Shown: positions 54,555-63,793 of the stretch, one piece after another
How the letters are laid out: each line of letters starts with the position of its first letter
Numbering within the stretch: position 1 is the stretch's first letter
Assembly: GCF_024741815.1 (NCBI RefSeq)
Contig: NZ_CP102951.1
Location: 3,734,001 to 3,798,000 of the forward strand
Direction of reading: 5' to 3'
Origin: Pseudomonas sp. LS1212
GTDB lineage: Bacteria; Pseudomonadota; Gammaproteobacteria; Pseudomonadales; Pseudomonadaceae
DNA length: 64,000 bases
The notes under the pieces: model-generated
Seen by the model: only the letters and a program-made list of their open reading frames with translations
What the model was told of the DNA's origin: nothing
The model's database searches: none
Position numbers and translations under genes: made by a program

Positions 54555-57058
54555 TGGCACGCTTGCCGCTGTTGCGCCTGTTGAGTCTCGCCCTGCGTCA
54601 GCTGCTGCGCGATGCCCGCGCCGGCGAATTACGGGTTCTGTTCTTCGCCCTGCTGGTGGCGGTCGCTGCAAGCACCGCCATCGGCTACTTCGGCGCCCGC
54701 CTCAATGGTGCGATGCTGCTGCGGGCCACCGAATTCCTCGGCGCCGACCTGCTGTTGCAGGGCTCCTCGCCTGCCCGCCCGGAACAACTGCAGGCCGGTC
54801 GAGACCTGGGCCTGGAGCATGCTCGCGTGGTCGAGTTCTCCAGCGTGGTGGCCGGCGACAATGGCATCCAGCTTTCCAGCATCAAGGCCGCCGATGCGGC
54901 CTACCCGTTGCGCGGGGAGCTCAAGAGCGCCGCGCAACCGTATGGCAGCGAAGGGAGCGGCGGCGGCCCCGGGCCAGGCGAGGCCTGGGTCGAACCGCGC
55001 CTGCTGGCGGCGCTGAACCTGAAAATCGGCGACAGCATCGACGTCGGCATGAAGACCCTGCGCATGACCCGGGTGCTGACCTACGAGCCCGATCGCACCG
55101 GCAACTTCTATAGCCTCACCCCCAGAGTACTGATCAACTTCGCCGACCTGGACGCCACCGGCGTAGTCCAGCCCGGCAGCCGGGTGACCTACCGCGAGCT
55201 CTGGCGGGGCACTTCCGAAGCACTGGCCGACTATCAGAAGGCGGTGAAACCCAGCCTTGAGGCCAACCAGAGCCTGCAGGACTCGCGCGATGGCAACCGC
55301 CAGATCGGCGGCGCCCTGGGCAAGGCCGAGCGCTACTTGAACATGGCCAGCCTGGTGGCGGTGCTGCTGTCCGGTGTTGCCGTCGCCCTGTCGGCCAGTC
55401 GTTTCGCCAGCCGACGCTTCGACGCCAGCGCCTTGCTGCGCTGCCTGGGCCTCTCGCGCCGGCAAGCCTTGCTGCTGTTCAGTTTGCAACTGGCCATGCT
55501 CGGGCTGCTGGCCAGCCTCAGTGGCGCACTCCTGGGCTGGCTGGCGCAGTTGGGGCTGTTTTACCTGCTCGCCGGGCTGCTGCCGACAGTGGTCCCGGCC
55601 GGTGGCGTAATGCCAGCCCTTGCCGGGATCGGCACCGGCCTGGTCGCGCTCGCCGGGTTCGCCCTGCCGCCCCTGGCGGCGCTCGGCCGGGTACCGCCGC
55701 TGCGGGTGCTGCGTCGCGACCTGCTGCCCGTGCCGCCCAGCAGCTGGCTGGTCTATGGGGCCGCGCTGCTGGCGCTGGCCCTGATCATGTGGCGCTTGAG
55801 CCTGGACCTGTTGTTGACCTTCGCCCTGCTCAGCGGCGGCCTGCTCGCGGCGCTGCTGCTCGGCGGCTTGCTCCTGCTCGGCTTGCAAAGCCTGCGCCGG
55901 CTGCTGGCCGGGGCCAGCCTGCCGTGGCGCCTGGGTCTGGGCCAATTGCTCCGGCACCCCCTGGCAGCAGCCGGCCAATCGCTGGCATTCGGCCTGATCC
56001 TGCTGTCCATGGCCTTGATCGCACTGCTGCGCGGCGAGCTGCTCGACACTTGGCAGAACCAACTGCCCAAGGATGCGCCCAACTATTTCGCCCTGAACAT
56101 CCTGCCCGCCGACAAAGCCGCCTTCGCCGATCGCCTCAAGGACTTCTCGGTACTCGGCGCCCCGCTCTACCCGGTCATCCCCGGCCGCTTGACCCACATC
56201 AATGGCGAGCCGGTGCGCCAGATCGTCAGCAAGGACTCCAGCGGCGACCGCGCGATCCAGCGCGATCTGAGCCTGACCTGGGCCGCAGAGCTGCCAGCAG
56301 GCAATACGCTGACGGCCGGCAGCTGGTGGAGCGAGCAACCGGCAGATGCGCTGCCGGCCGTTTCGGTAGAAGCCAAAGTGGCCGAAAGCCTGAAGCTCAA
56401 GCTCGGCGACCGACTGCTCTTCAGCGTTGGCGGCATGAACCGCGAAGTGCGAGTCACCAGCTTGCGCGCGGTCAACTGGGACAACTTCCAGCCCAACTTC
56501 TTCATGATCTTCGAACCCGGCACACTCAAGGACCTGCCGACCACCTACCTGACCAGCTTCTACCTGGCGCCCGGCCACGACCAACAGATCGTCGAGCTGT
56601 CGCGGGCCTTCCCGGCCGTAACCATACTGCAGGTCGAGGCATTGCTCGCCCAACTGCGCAGCATCCTCGCCCAGGTCACCCTCGCGGTTGAATACGTCCT
56701 GCTGTTCGTCCTTGCCGCCGGCCTGGCTGTGTTGTTTTCCGGCCTGCAGGCGACCCTGGACGAACGCATCCATCAGGGGGCGCTGCTGCGGGCACTGGGG
56801 GCCGAACGCAGGTTGCTGGTCAAGACCCGGCGTATCGAGTTCGGCCTGCTGGGCGCCGCCAGCGGCCTGCTCGCGGCACTTGGCTGTGAACTGGTCAGCC
56901 TGGTGCTCTACCGGTATGCCTTCGACCTCGCCTGGAGCCCGCATCCGTGGCTGTTGATCTTGCCGGTCGTAGGCGCAGTGCTGGTTGGGGGTGCCGGGAT
57001 CTTCGGCACGCGCCGGGCCTTGAACGCCACCCCGCTGACAGTGCTTCGCGAAGGCTGA
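54554..57058 (+). CDS. ABC transporter permease, FtsX-like, YbbP type
   Basis: 834-aa membrane protein. One N-terminal helix (about 25-45) is followed by a large periplasmic domain, then two FtsX-type membrane blocks (about 255-470 and 715-830) separated by a second periplasmic domain. The helices are Leu/Ala-rich with GLSRRQALLLF near 305 as the coupling region. It pairs with the ATPase upstream. Confidence 0.92.
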   Translation: MARLPLLRLLSLALRQLLRDARAGELRVLFFALLVAVAASTAIGYFGARLNGAMLLRATEFLGADLLLQGSSPARPEQLQAGRDLGLEHARVVEFSSVVAGDNGIQLSSIKAADAAYPLRGELKSAAQPYGSEGSGGGPGPGEAWVEPRLLAALNLKIGDSIDVGMKTLRMTRVLTYEPDRTGNFYSLTPRVLINFADLDATGVVQPGSRVTYRELWRGTSEALADYQKAVKPSLEANQSLQDSRDGNRQIGGALGKAERYLNMASLVAVLLSGVAVALSASRFASRRFDASALLRCLGLSRRQALLLFSLQLAMLGLLASLSGALLGWLAQLGLFYLLAGLLPTVVPAGGVMPALAGIGTGLVALAGFALPPLAALGRVPPLRVLRRDLLPVPPSSWLVYGAALLALALIMWRLSLDLLLTFALLSGGLLAALLLGGLLLLGLQSLRRLLAGASLPWRLGLGQLLRHPLAAAGQSLAFGLILLSMALIALLRGELLDTWQNQLPKDAPNYFALNILPADKAAFADRLKDFSVLGAPLYPVIPGRLTHINGEPVRQIVSKDSSGDRAIQRDLSLTWAAELPAGNTLTAGSWWSEQPADALPAVSVEAKVAESLKLKLGDRLLFSVGGMNREVRVTSLRAVNWDNFQPNFFMIFEPGTLKDLPTTYLTSFYLAPGHDQQIVELSRAFPAVTILQVEALLAQLRSILAQVTLAVEYVLLFVLAAGLAVLFSGLQATLDERIHQGALLRALGAERRLLVKTRRIEFGLLGAASGLLAALGCELVSLVLYRYAFDLAWSPHPWLLILPVVGAVLVGGAGIFGTRRALNATPLTVLREG

Positions 57059-57089
57059 TAGACTCCATGCTCCATCGCCCGAGACCTGT

Positions 57090-57587
57090 ATGAGCCGTTA
57101 TCGCCCACCTCGCACCGCCGGCACCGCCTTGATCACCCCCGAAGGCGAAGCGCGGATGCGTGCCGAACTGCATGAGTTATGGCATGTGCGCAGGCCCCAG
57201 GTAACCCAGTCGGTCAGCGAAGCCGCCGCGCAAGGCGACCGTTCGGAAAACGCCGAATACACCTATGGCAAGAAGATGCTGCGAGAAATCGACAGCCGCG
57301 TGCGCTTCCTGACCAAGCGCCTGGAAAATCTCAAGGTGGTCAGCGAACGCCCGAGCGACCCGAACAAGGTCTATTTTGGTGCCTGGGTCACGGTAGAAAA
57401 CGAAGCAGGCGACCCGTCGCGCTATCGCATCGTCGGGCCTGACGAGCTGGACCTGAAGCTGGGCCTGATCAGCATCGACTCACCCCTGGCCCGCGCCTTG
57501 ATCGGCAAGGCACTGGATGCCGAAGTACGGGTACAGACGCCCACCGGCGAACAACTGGTTTATATCGTCGAGATAGCATACCCCTGA
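57090..57587 (+). CDS. greB: transcription elongation factor GreB
   Basis: 165-aa factor that restarts backtracked RNA polymerase. The N-terminal coiled coil has acidic tip residues in AAQGDRSENAEY (Asp and Glu), and the C-terminal FKBP-like domain ends GEQLVYIVEIAYP. The N-terminus MSRYRPPRTAGTALIT and basic patch indicate GreB, not GreA. It starts at ATG 57090. Confidence 0.95.
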   Translation: MSRYRPPRTAGTALITPEGEARMRAELHELWHVRRPQVTQSVSEAAAQGDRSENAEYTYGKKMLREIDSRVRFLTKRLENLKVVSERPSDPNKVYFGAWVTVENEAGDPSRYRIVGPDELDLKLGLISIDSPLARALIGKALDAEVRVQTPTGEQLVYIVEIAYP

Positions 57588-57737
57588 GCCACTGCCAGGC
57601 CGATCCTCAACGCTTAACACCCCGCAATAACATCAGCGCTTTTACTTCCTTAGTTAGTCAATCAGCATTCAATTAACATGGCGTCGAGGCGACACACCGC
57701 CCCGACCATTCTATTGATTGTCAAGGAAGACACTAAG

Positions 57738-58610
57738 ATGAAGATCAACCCGGAAACATACCCTCATAGCTGGATGGGACAAAACTCCACTATCGGCAAC
57801 TTGCGCATTGACGAACTGATACTCCCCGGCTCACATGACTCGGGCATGGACAAGAACTCGCCCAATACAAATATTCTTTCAGAGATCACCCAAGATGTTT
57901 CCGCCATCGAGCAGATTCAGGGAGGCATCAGAGTGTTGGATCTCCGGGTCTGGTTCTATGAAAACTACCCAGTCGGTGACCCGAGGCGCTTCCAGCTTTT
58001 CCACCTGAACTCGTCAGGCAGGACCGTCACCACCGACATTCTGGAAGCCCTGGATCGCTTTTACCTAGGGATGATCACACCAAACGATACCCGCAGGGAA
58101 ATTGTCATTCTCAATTTCCATCAACTCGAGAATTTCAACTATGAAGCCCACCGCGAACTCCAGGAACTTATTACCCTCCGATTGGGCCATCGATTGATAA
58201 CCTACGATCTCAAGGACAAACCTCTTATCTATCTATGGCTTAGTCACCCCGGGAAAACAGTGGTCGTTTCTTACAACTGGGGAATTGACGGCTATACATT
58301 CTGGAATGGCGTCAATCAACGCTGGAGCGGAAAGAATCTCAACACGACTACCCAACTCAAGGTATTCATGGACCAGGTTTCCCTGGAAAAAAAACCTGAC
58401 CATGAACTTCGCTCCATACAATGCGCCAAGTATGTCCTGCCCTTTTTTGTACCCGACGACTTCAGCGACAAGATCGATGAATGGTTCAAGTCCGAAGATG
58501 AAAACAGCTACATCCAGAAATTTTTCATCATCAACACGGACTGGTCGCTCAGAAGCGATATCGTGAGAAATTGCATCCATGCCAGTTGCGTCAAAGCCCT
58601 CATCAAGTAA
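57738..58610 (+). CDS. PI-PLC X-domain-containing protein
   Basis: 290-aa protein resembling bacterial phosphatidylinositol-specific phospholipase C. It has LPGSHDSGM (first catalytic His, about 32-40), GIRVLDLRVWF and, at about residue 100, LFHLNSSG with the likely second His. ATG 57738 follows AAGGAAGACAC. No signal peptide is visible, odd for a secreted phospholipase. GC and codon use are lower than in the neighbours, suggesting acquisition. Substrate could be a phosphoinositide or another phosphodiester. Confidence 0.78.
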   Translation: MKINPETYPHSWMGQNSTIGNLRIDELILPGSHDSGMDKNSPNTNILSEITQDVSAIEQIQGGIRVLDLRVWFYENYPVGDPRRFQLFHLNSSGRTVTTDILEALDRFYLGMITPNDTRREIVILNFHQLENFNYEAHRELQELITLRLGHRLITYDLKDKPLIYLWLSHPGKTVVVSYNWGIDGYTFWNGVNQRWSGKNLNTTTQLKVFMDQVSLEKKPDHELRSIQCAKYVLPFFVPDDFSDKIDEWFKSEDENSYIQKFFIINTDWSLRSDIVRNCIHASCVKALIK

Positions 58611-58619
58611 ATGACAGAC

Positions 58620-58928
58620 TCAGCGTCGTGTGATCAGGCCCTGGCGTGCAATACGCGTCATGTGGCCGATCACTTCTTCGGCGCTTTCGGCACTCGGCGC
58701 CTGAAAAACGGCCAGGTCGAAACGGTCATTGGAAAACTGTGCGAGGGCGCCGACTTCGTCGACAAACTGGATCAGGAACGCCGTGGCCTTGCCCTTGCGT
58801 CGGGGCCAGCCGTCGAGATGACGCAACAAGGTGGGTTGATGCTGGCCGCCGAGCAGAATTCGGGGGTTGCGCACTGTCGGGTTCGCAGCGACAGGGGCCA
58901 GACAGACACTGATGCGTGGACAACTCAT
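58620..58928 (-). CDS. conserved small protein of unknown function
   Basis: 102-aa soluble protein, MSCPRISVCLAPVAANP at the start, with an LGGQHQPTLLRHLDGWPR segment. ATG 58928 has GGAG nine bases upstream; longer frames are less likely. It converges on the PI-PLC gene with a 9-bp gap. No family recognised. Confidence 0.65.
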   Translation of the reverse strand: MSCPRISVCLAPVAANPTVRNPRILLGGQHQPTLLRHLDGWPRRKGKATAFLIQFVDEVGALAQFSNDRFDLAVFQAPSAESAEEVIGHMTRIARQGLITRR

Positions 58929-59227
58929 GGTGTATTTCTCCGCCTCCAGATCCCGCTGGGCTGCGGTGGGAGGCGTCACCGAACCAGCGCTTTAGCGGTA
59001 TTTAGGTGACGATGAAGTCCCCGGCGCCCCGCAAGTAGCTGTTTAAATCGGCGCATGCGGGCATCCTAGAGAAGCCGGACACAAATTGTCAATAACACAA
59101 GATCGCAGGGGGAGCCCTGCGGACTCCAGCGCAGCCTGGCGGCAGCGGCTACATGGTTCGGCGTAGCCGCTGCCGTAGGCTGCGCTGAGGTCCGCAGGAC
59201 CTCCCCAGCAACAATTCAAATAGTTGA
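58929..59227. repeat. spacer with type-B palindromic repeat (59101-59207)
   Basis: Two inverted halves, GCGGCAGCGGCTAC (ending about 59151) and GTAGCCGCTGCCGTAGGCTG (from 59163), are flanked by matching GGAGCCCTGCGGACTCC-type and GGTCCGCAGGACC-type short hairpins. The rest of the spacer (58929-59100) shows no gene or clear signal. Confidence 0.7.
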
Positions 59228-60649
59228 TTATTTACGCGAGACAACTTTCCGGACTTTCGGCTCCAGCGACTCTCTTTCCCGGTCGAACGCCAGGTAGTAT
59301 TTGTTCACGCTATTAACATAGCTGACCACCCCCATGCCCACTTGCTCCATGGCAATGCGCTCGACCTGGAAGAACCACTGATTGGGGTTCAGGCCGCGTC
59401 GCCGCGCTTCGGCACGCATGCCCTGGACGCGCTCCGGACCCATGTTGTAGGCCGCCAGGACAAACGCCATGCGCTCACGCTCGTTGAGTTGGGTACTGGC
59501 GAAGAACTTGCGCCGGATCATCGACAGATAGCGGGCCCCTGCCTGCACGCTGTTATCGACATTCTGCAGGTTACTCACGCCCACTCGCTGCGCTGCCGCG
59601 GGTGTGATCTGCAGCAGGCCCATGGCGCCGCTGGCGCCCCGGGCATTGGGGTTCAGGGTCGATTCCTTGAACGCCAGTGCGGCCAGGCTCAACCAATCCA
59701 GGCCCTGTTCAGTGGCGTGGCGCTGCAACACCGGGCGGATTTTCTCCAGGCGCTTGCGGTCCGCCCTTCCTAAGGGGTTGTGCACCTTGTACAGGCGCCG
59801 ATATACACGCTCGAAGGCGGCATCCTGATCGGCAGGCGGCCGGTAGCCCGTGATGAAGCGGTCGACGCTGGCCAGCAACATCGACGCATCGCGGCGCACA
59901 TACCAGTGCATCTGCTGCGGCGCACTGATCTGCGGCTGGCGGTCGATGCGCAGCTTGGGCATGACCCTGGCCCAGCGTTCGGCGATAGGCTGCTCGACCA
60001 CGGTCAGGTGAAAGATCCCGGCCTGGACCATTTCCAGCACATCCTCGACGGCCAAGCTCGGATCGACCCATTCGACCGTGATCGGCGGCAACTTGCGCAA
60101 CGCCAGTTTCTGGTTGATCTCATGGATGGCGTCGCCTGCGGCGCTGCCGGTGGGCAAGGCCAGCGTTCGCCCGGCCAACTGCTCGACACGCTGGAAGCGG
60201 CGCTCACCCTTGCGCCCTACCAACAGCAGGGGAACATTGCTGACAATCGGGTTACTGGCGCTGACGGCATGGGTCGGCGCCAGGTCGACCAACTCTCCGG
60301 GCGCCACCAGATCCCCTTCCCCGCGCTGCAAGGCGCCGAGCAATTGCTCCTTGGCCTTGGGGATGATTTTCAGGTGCAGCTCCTGGCCGTCACGGGCGCG
60401 GCCGTTGAGGTACTGCTCGAAGGCCCGCAGCCGATGGTATTCGACACCAATGGGCTGGCCCCGGACCTCACCCGAACTGTTGCGGCTCTGGTTGACCAGC
60501 ACCCGCAGCACACGGCTGCTACGGATCTCGGCCAGGTCGCGGACCTTGCCCGGCTGCCGGGCCTCCGGCGGCCCGGCCAGGCGCGCAGTCGCCGGCCACG
60601 ACGCGAGCAGCCCCAGGCACAGCACGATCAGCAGTGAGGCTCGCGTCAT
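59228..60649 (-). CDS. membrane-bound lytic murein transglycosylase, MltF-like
   Basis: 473-aa exported protein. A signal peptide (1-22) is followed by a solute-binding-protein-like domain (about 40-270) and an SLT lysozyme-like domain (about 300-440) with catalytic Glu in AFKESTLNPNARG, then GAMGLLQI and AYNMGPERV. It cleaves peptidoglycan to 1,6-anhydromuropeptides. The N-terminus lacks an obvious lipobox Cys, unlike some MltF proteins. It starts at ATG 60649. Confidence 0.9.
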   Translation of the reverse strand: MTRASLLIVLCLGLLASWPATARLAGPPEARQPGKVRDLAEIRSSRVLRVLVNQSRNSSGEVRGQPIGVEYHRLRAFEQYLNGRARDGQELHLKIIPKAKEQLLGALQRGEGDLVAPGELVDLAPTHAVSASNPIVSNVPLLLVGRKGERRFQRVEQLAGRTLALPTGSAAGDAIHEINQKLALRKLPPITVEWVDPSLAVEDVLEMVQAGIFHLTVVEQPIAERWARVMPKLRIDRQPQISAPQQMHWYVRRDASMLLASVDRFITGYRPPADQDAAFERVYRRLYKVHNPLGRADRKRLEKIRPVLQRHATEQGLDWLSLAALAFKESTLNPNARGASGAMGLLQITPAAAQRVGVSNLQNVDNSVQAGARYLSMIRRKFFASTQLNERERMAFVLAAYNMGPERVQGMRAEARRRGLNPNQWFFQVERIAMEQVGMGVVSYVNSVNKYYLAFDRERESLEPKVRKVVSRK

Positions 60650-60816
60650 CCGCTCTCCAGGTTAAGGGCGCGCGAACACGGGCACGGCTCCCCGTGCATC
60701 CATGCCCAACGCTACAATTCACCGCAACAGACAGTCACAACTCATTGAAGTTCTTGGCTTTATTGAATTTTCTTCAGCTCTGGTATGCTTTCCGGCCTCT
60801 GTTCTGAGGTAGCACC

Positions 60817-61623
60817 ATGCAACTCATCGACATCGGCGTCAATCTCACCAACGCAAGCTTTGCCCAGCAACTGCCCTCGATTCTCGAGCGGGCCGAGGCT
60901 GCCGGGGTCTGCCAGATGATGGTCACCGGCACCAGCGTGGAGGGCAGCGAACACGCCCTGGAGCTGTGCCAGCAGCTCGACGAGACGGGCCTGCGCCTGT
61001 TCGCCACGGCCGGTATCCATCCCCATTGCGCCAGTGACTGGAATGCCGATACCGCCCAGAGCCTGCGTGCACTGCTCAAGGAGCCACGCGTGCGCGCGGT
61101 GGGTGAATGCGGCCTGGACTTCAACCGCGACTTTTCGCCCCGCCCGCAGCAGGAAAAAGTGCTGGAGGAGCATCTGGCAATGGCCGTTGACCTGCAGTTG
61201 CCGGTGTTCCTGCATGAACGCGATGCCAGCCAACGCCTGCTGGAAATCCTGGCGGACTATCGCGACCGCCTGCCCGCGGCCGTGGTGCATTGCTTTACCG
61301 GCGAGCAACGAGCGCTGTTCGGTTACCTGGACATGGACCTGCACATCGGCATCACCGGCTGGATCTGTGACGAGCGCCGTGGCACCCACCTGCACCCGCT
61401 GGTGCACAACATCCCCCAGGGCCGTCTGATGCTCGAAAGCGATGCCCCCTACCTGCTGCCGCGCACCCTGCGGCCCAAGCCGAAGAACGGGCGCAACGAA
61501 CCGGCGTTTCTGCCCGAGGTCCTGCGCGAAGTGGCCCTGCACCGGGGCGAGAGCCCGGAACAACTGGCCGCGCACACCACCGCCTGCGCCCGGGCCTTTT
61601 TCAACCTGCCTGAGATTACTTGA
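60817..61623 (+). CDS. tatD: TatD-family metal-dependent DNase
   Basis: 268-aa TIM-barrel hydrolase. The N-terminus MQLIDIGVNLTNASFAQQL matches TatD proper, whose first strand lacks the HxH seen in YcfH-type paralogues. GECGLDFNRDFSPRPQQ, PVFLHERDA, VHCFTG and LESDAPYLLPR carry the remaining metal ligands. CTGAGGT precedes the ATG. It is a 3'-5' exonuclease linked to DNA repair; despite the name it is not needed for Tat export. Confidence 0.94.
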   Translation: MQLIDIGVNLTNASFAQQLPSILERAEAAGVCQMMVTGTSVEGSEHALELCQQLDETGLRLFATAGIHPHCASDWNADTAQSLRALLKEPRVRAVGECGLDFNRDFSPRPQQEKVLEEHLAMAVDLQLPVFLHERDASQRLLEILADYRDRLPAAVVHCFTGEQRALFGYLDMDLHIGITGWICDERRGTHLHPLVHNIPQGRLMLESDAPYLLPRTLRPKPKNGRNEPAFLPEVLREVALHRGESPEQLAAHTTACARAFFNLPEIT

Positions 61624-61729
61624 CGCCGTAACTGTCTATGGCTGCGATAGCCGCGCTCGATTCGCCGCCAGCCTGCCTGCGAACTATTCTTCAACTAAGG
61701 GTGAACGCACCACTTTGGAGAATTGCGCA

Positions 61730-62104
61730 ATGAACAAACGCTTGCCCAACCTTCATGCCTGGCAATGGCGCAGCTACTACGACAATCATCGCCACCCGAC
61801 CAATCTGGTGCTGCACATGATTGCCGTGCCATTGTTCATCGTGGCGGTGCTATTGATCCTCTCGGGCCTGTTTGGCTTCGATTTCAGCGAGCTTGCCGTA
61901 GGTGTCATCGGCCTGATCGCCGCCCTTGGCCTGCAGCGCCAGGGGCATCGGCTCGAAGCGCAACAGCCCGAGCCATTCAGCGGCCGCAAGGACGCCTTGC
62001 AGCGCCTGCTGGTGGAGCAATTCATCACCTTTCCACGCTTTGTCCTGAGCGGCGCCTGGTGGCGCGCCTGGCGCGAGCGCCACCGTCGCAATCGTCGCCA
62101 CTAG
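61730..62104 (+). CDS. DUF962 (Mpo1-like) membrane protein
   Basis: 124-aa inner-membrane protein with the family start SYYDNHRHPTNLVLHMIAVP (His-rich, iron-binding in Mpo1) and two hydrophobic segments (about 28-50 and 55-72). Yeast Mpo1 is a 2-hydroxy fatty acid dioxygenase; the bacterial role is unproven. ATG 61730 is preceded by TTGGAGA. Confidence 0.82.
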   Translation: MNKRLPNLHAWQWRSYYDNHRHPTNLVLHMIAVPLFIVAVLLILSGLFGFDFSELAVGVIGLIAALGLQRQGHRLEAQQPEPFSGRKDALQRLLVEQFITFPRFVLSGAWWRAWRERHRRNRRH

Positions 62105-62116
62105 GCTGCCAGCGGG

Positions 62117-62914
62117 CTAGGCGAAAACCGTCACGGTCTGTCGGCTGATGGCCAGCAACTCACCTTCGGCGGTCCAGAGGGCAGCTGCCGTATGGCCGTA
62201 ACCATCGCGCGAATACTCGATCGTCGCGCAATAGCGGCACCAGTCCAGCGTGCTGACTTTCGGTGTTGGCTGCACGAACTCAATGGTCCAGGTCAATGTG
62301 CTCCCGGCTGCCGGCTTGTTCAGGTACGGCAGTGTTGCCGGTGGCCAGGCATCGACCAGCGCCAGCAAGTGCGCCTCGGTAACCGGCTCTTCAACCACAT
62401 CGCCGCGCAGCTGCACCCAGCCGCCCATGCTGCGGGAGGGTGTGTTGGTGAACGGCATGCCGCCCACGCCCCAGCGCATGGCCAGGTAGCGGATGAACTC
62501 GGGGGTCGCGCCCTCGATGTAAGGCAACTCTGGTGAATCCTCCAGGCTTTTCATCGGGGCGGCCAGCAAGGCCGGAACATCGATGACCGAGCTGCGCGGC
62601 GCACCGAAGCTGCCCTGGATCAGGGTCACCACCGCCCCCTTCTGCACAGCCCGGCCCAGCAGCGAACTGACTGCCCCGCCCTGGCGCAGCACTTCGACCT
62701 CGAAACTGATCGGCACCTCGGGCTCGGCCGGGCCGACGAAGGTGATGGCCAGCGAGCGAACCGGCCGCTCTGGCGCCACCCTGGCGCGCATCGCCTCGAA
62801 TAGCAGCGCAGCCATCAACCCGCCGAAGCAGGCGCGACCCTGGGACCACTGACTTGGAATTGTCACCGCCTCTGGGTGGCGGCGTACCGCGCCGAGCAGC
62901 TCGGAAAAATTCAT
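62117..62914 (-). CDS. acyl-CoA thioesterase family protein (double hotdog)
   Basis: 265-aa protein with two hotdog-like halves, the first containing SQGRACFGGLMAALLFEAM (about 25-43) and the second ending EYSRDGYGHTAAALWTAEGE. It resembles thioesterase-like/TesB-related proteins that hydrolyse medium- or long-chain acyl-CoA. It starts at ATG 62914 and converges on the DUF962 gene. Confidence 0.82.
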   Translation of the reverse strand: MNFSELLGAVRRHPEAVTIPSQWSQGRACFGGLMAALLFEAMRARVAPERPVRSLAITFVGPAEPEVPISFEVEVLRQGGAVSSLLGRAVQKGAVVTLIQGSFGAPRSSVIDVPALLAAPMKSLEDSPELPYIEGATPEFIRYLAMRWGVGGMPFTNTPSRSMGGWVQLRGDVVEEPVTEAHLLALVDAWPPATLPYLNKPAAGSTLTWTIEFVQPTPKVSTLDWCRYCATIEYSRDGYGHTAAALWTAEGELLAISRQTVTVFA

Positions 62915-63008
62915 GCGAACCTCAGGTCGAAGAAACGGACCTGAATCTTAACCAGCAAGCCCCGGCTAGACAGCGCCTATTTGCGCCAATCTAGCGGCCT
63001 GGCGCGGC

Positions 63009-63776
63009 TTATTGTTTTGCGCAGGCTGCCAGAAGCTTGTCCAGAACCTGGTCGGACCGCTGCTCGGCCTGCTCCATCGACGCTTGCCAACGCGCCACGC
63101 AAGGAACCAGATCCACCTCCTGTTCGGCCTTGAGCAGCCACTGCAGATGATCATGCCAGTCGCCCAGCGCGCCTTGTGCCTGTTTCAGGCAGCGGGTGAT
63201 TCTGGCCGGCGAGCGATCGAGTTGCGGATAGGTTTCGGCCGCATAGCGCACGCGCTTGATCAACAAGCGCAGGCGATGGCGGTCATGGGCCGGATCGCGC
63301 AATGCCTCGTCGAGTTGCTTCCACTGTTTGGCCAGGCGCTTCTCTACCCGCCGACGCAAGCCACGCAACAGCCACTGGCGCTGCGCCGCTCGCAGAAACA
63401 TTGGAAAGGCGTCGAGGACTGCCAGCAGACGACTCAGTTCGGCACTGGCGGCGACGGCGACGAACACGCCCTCCATCTCGGCGATTCTTTTCATTGCCGC
63501 TTCCGCCTGTTGATAAGCCAGCAGGTGCGCGGCCAGGACTTCCTTGTCGCGATACGGCGTGGTCAGATCCCCGACCTGTGACGCGGCAGCCTCCAGTTGA
63601 TCGACACCGGGCAGCCCGCGCAAAGGCCTCAGCAGGCTGCGCAAGCGTCGCACGGTGGTACGCAGATCGTGCAGCGCTTCACTGTCGGTCTGCGCCGCCA
63701 GACGCGCCTGGCAAGCCAGCAGCCTGACGTACAACCGTACAATCTGAGCGATTACATGATCGACCATCGCCGACAT
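63009..63776 (-). CDS. CHAD-domain protein
   Basis: 255-aa helical protein with the conserved histidines and basic residues of CHAD: EALHDLRTTVRRLRSLL (about 33-49), RHRLRLLIKRVRYAAE (about 166-181) and LGDWHDHLQWL. CHAD proteins bind polyphosphate. AGGAG lies seven bases before ATG 63776. It lies 17 bp after the partial gene at the right edge and is probably co-transcribed with it. Confidence 0.9.
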   Translation of the reverse strand: MSAMVDHVIAQIVRLYVRLLACQARLAAQTDSEALHDLRTTVRRLRSLLRPLRGLPGVDQLEAAASQVGDLTTPYRDKEVLAAHLLAYQQAEAAMKRIAEMEGVFVAVAASAELSRLLAVLDAFPMFLRAAQRQWLLRGLRRRVEKRLAKQWKQLDEALRDPAHDRHRLRLLIKRVRYAAETYPQLDRSPARITRCLKQAQGALGDWHDHLQWLLKAEQEVDLVPCVARWQASMEQAEQRSDQVLDKLLAACAKQ

Positions 63777-63793
63777 GGAGGTTCTCCTGTCAA

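Noticed and set aside
54629..56944. 771-codon Gln-rich minus-strand frame over the YbbP-type permease
   Set aside because: Antisense of a Leu-rich membrane protein, since CTG codons read as CAG; not a real gene.
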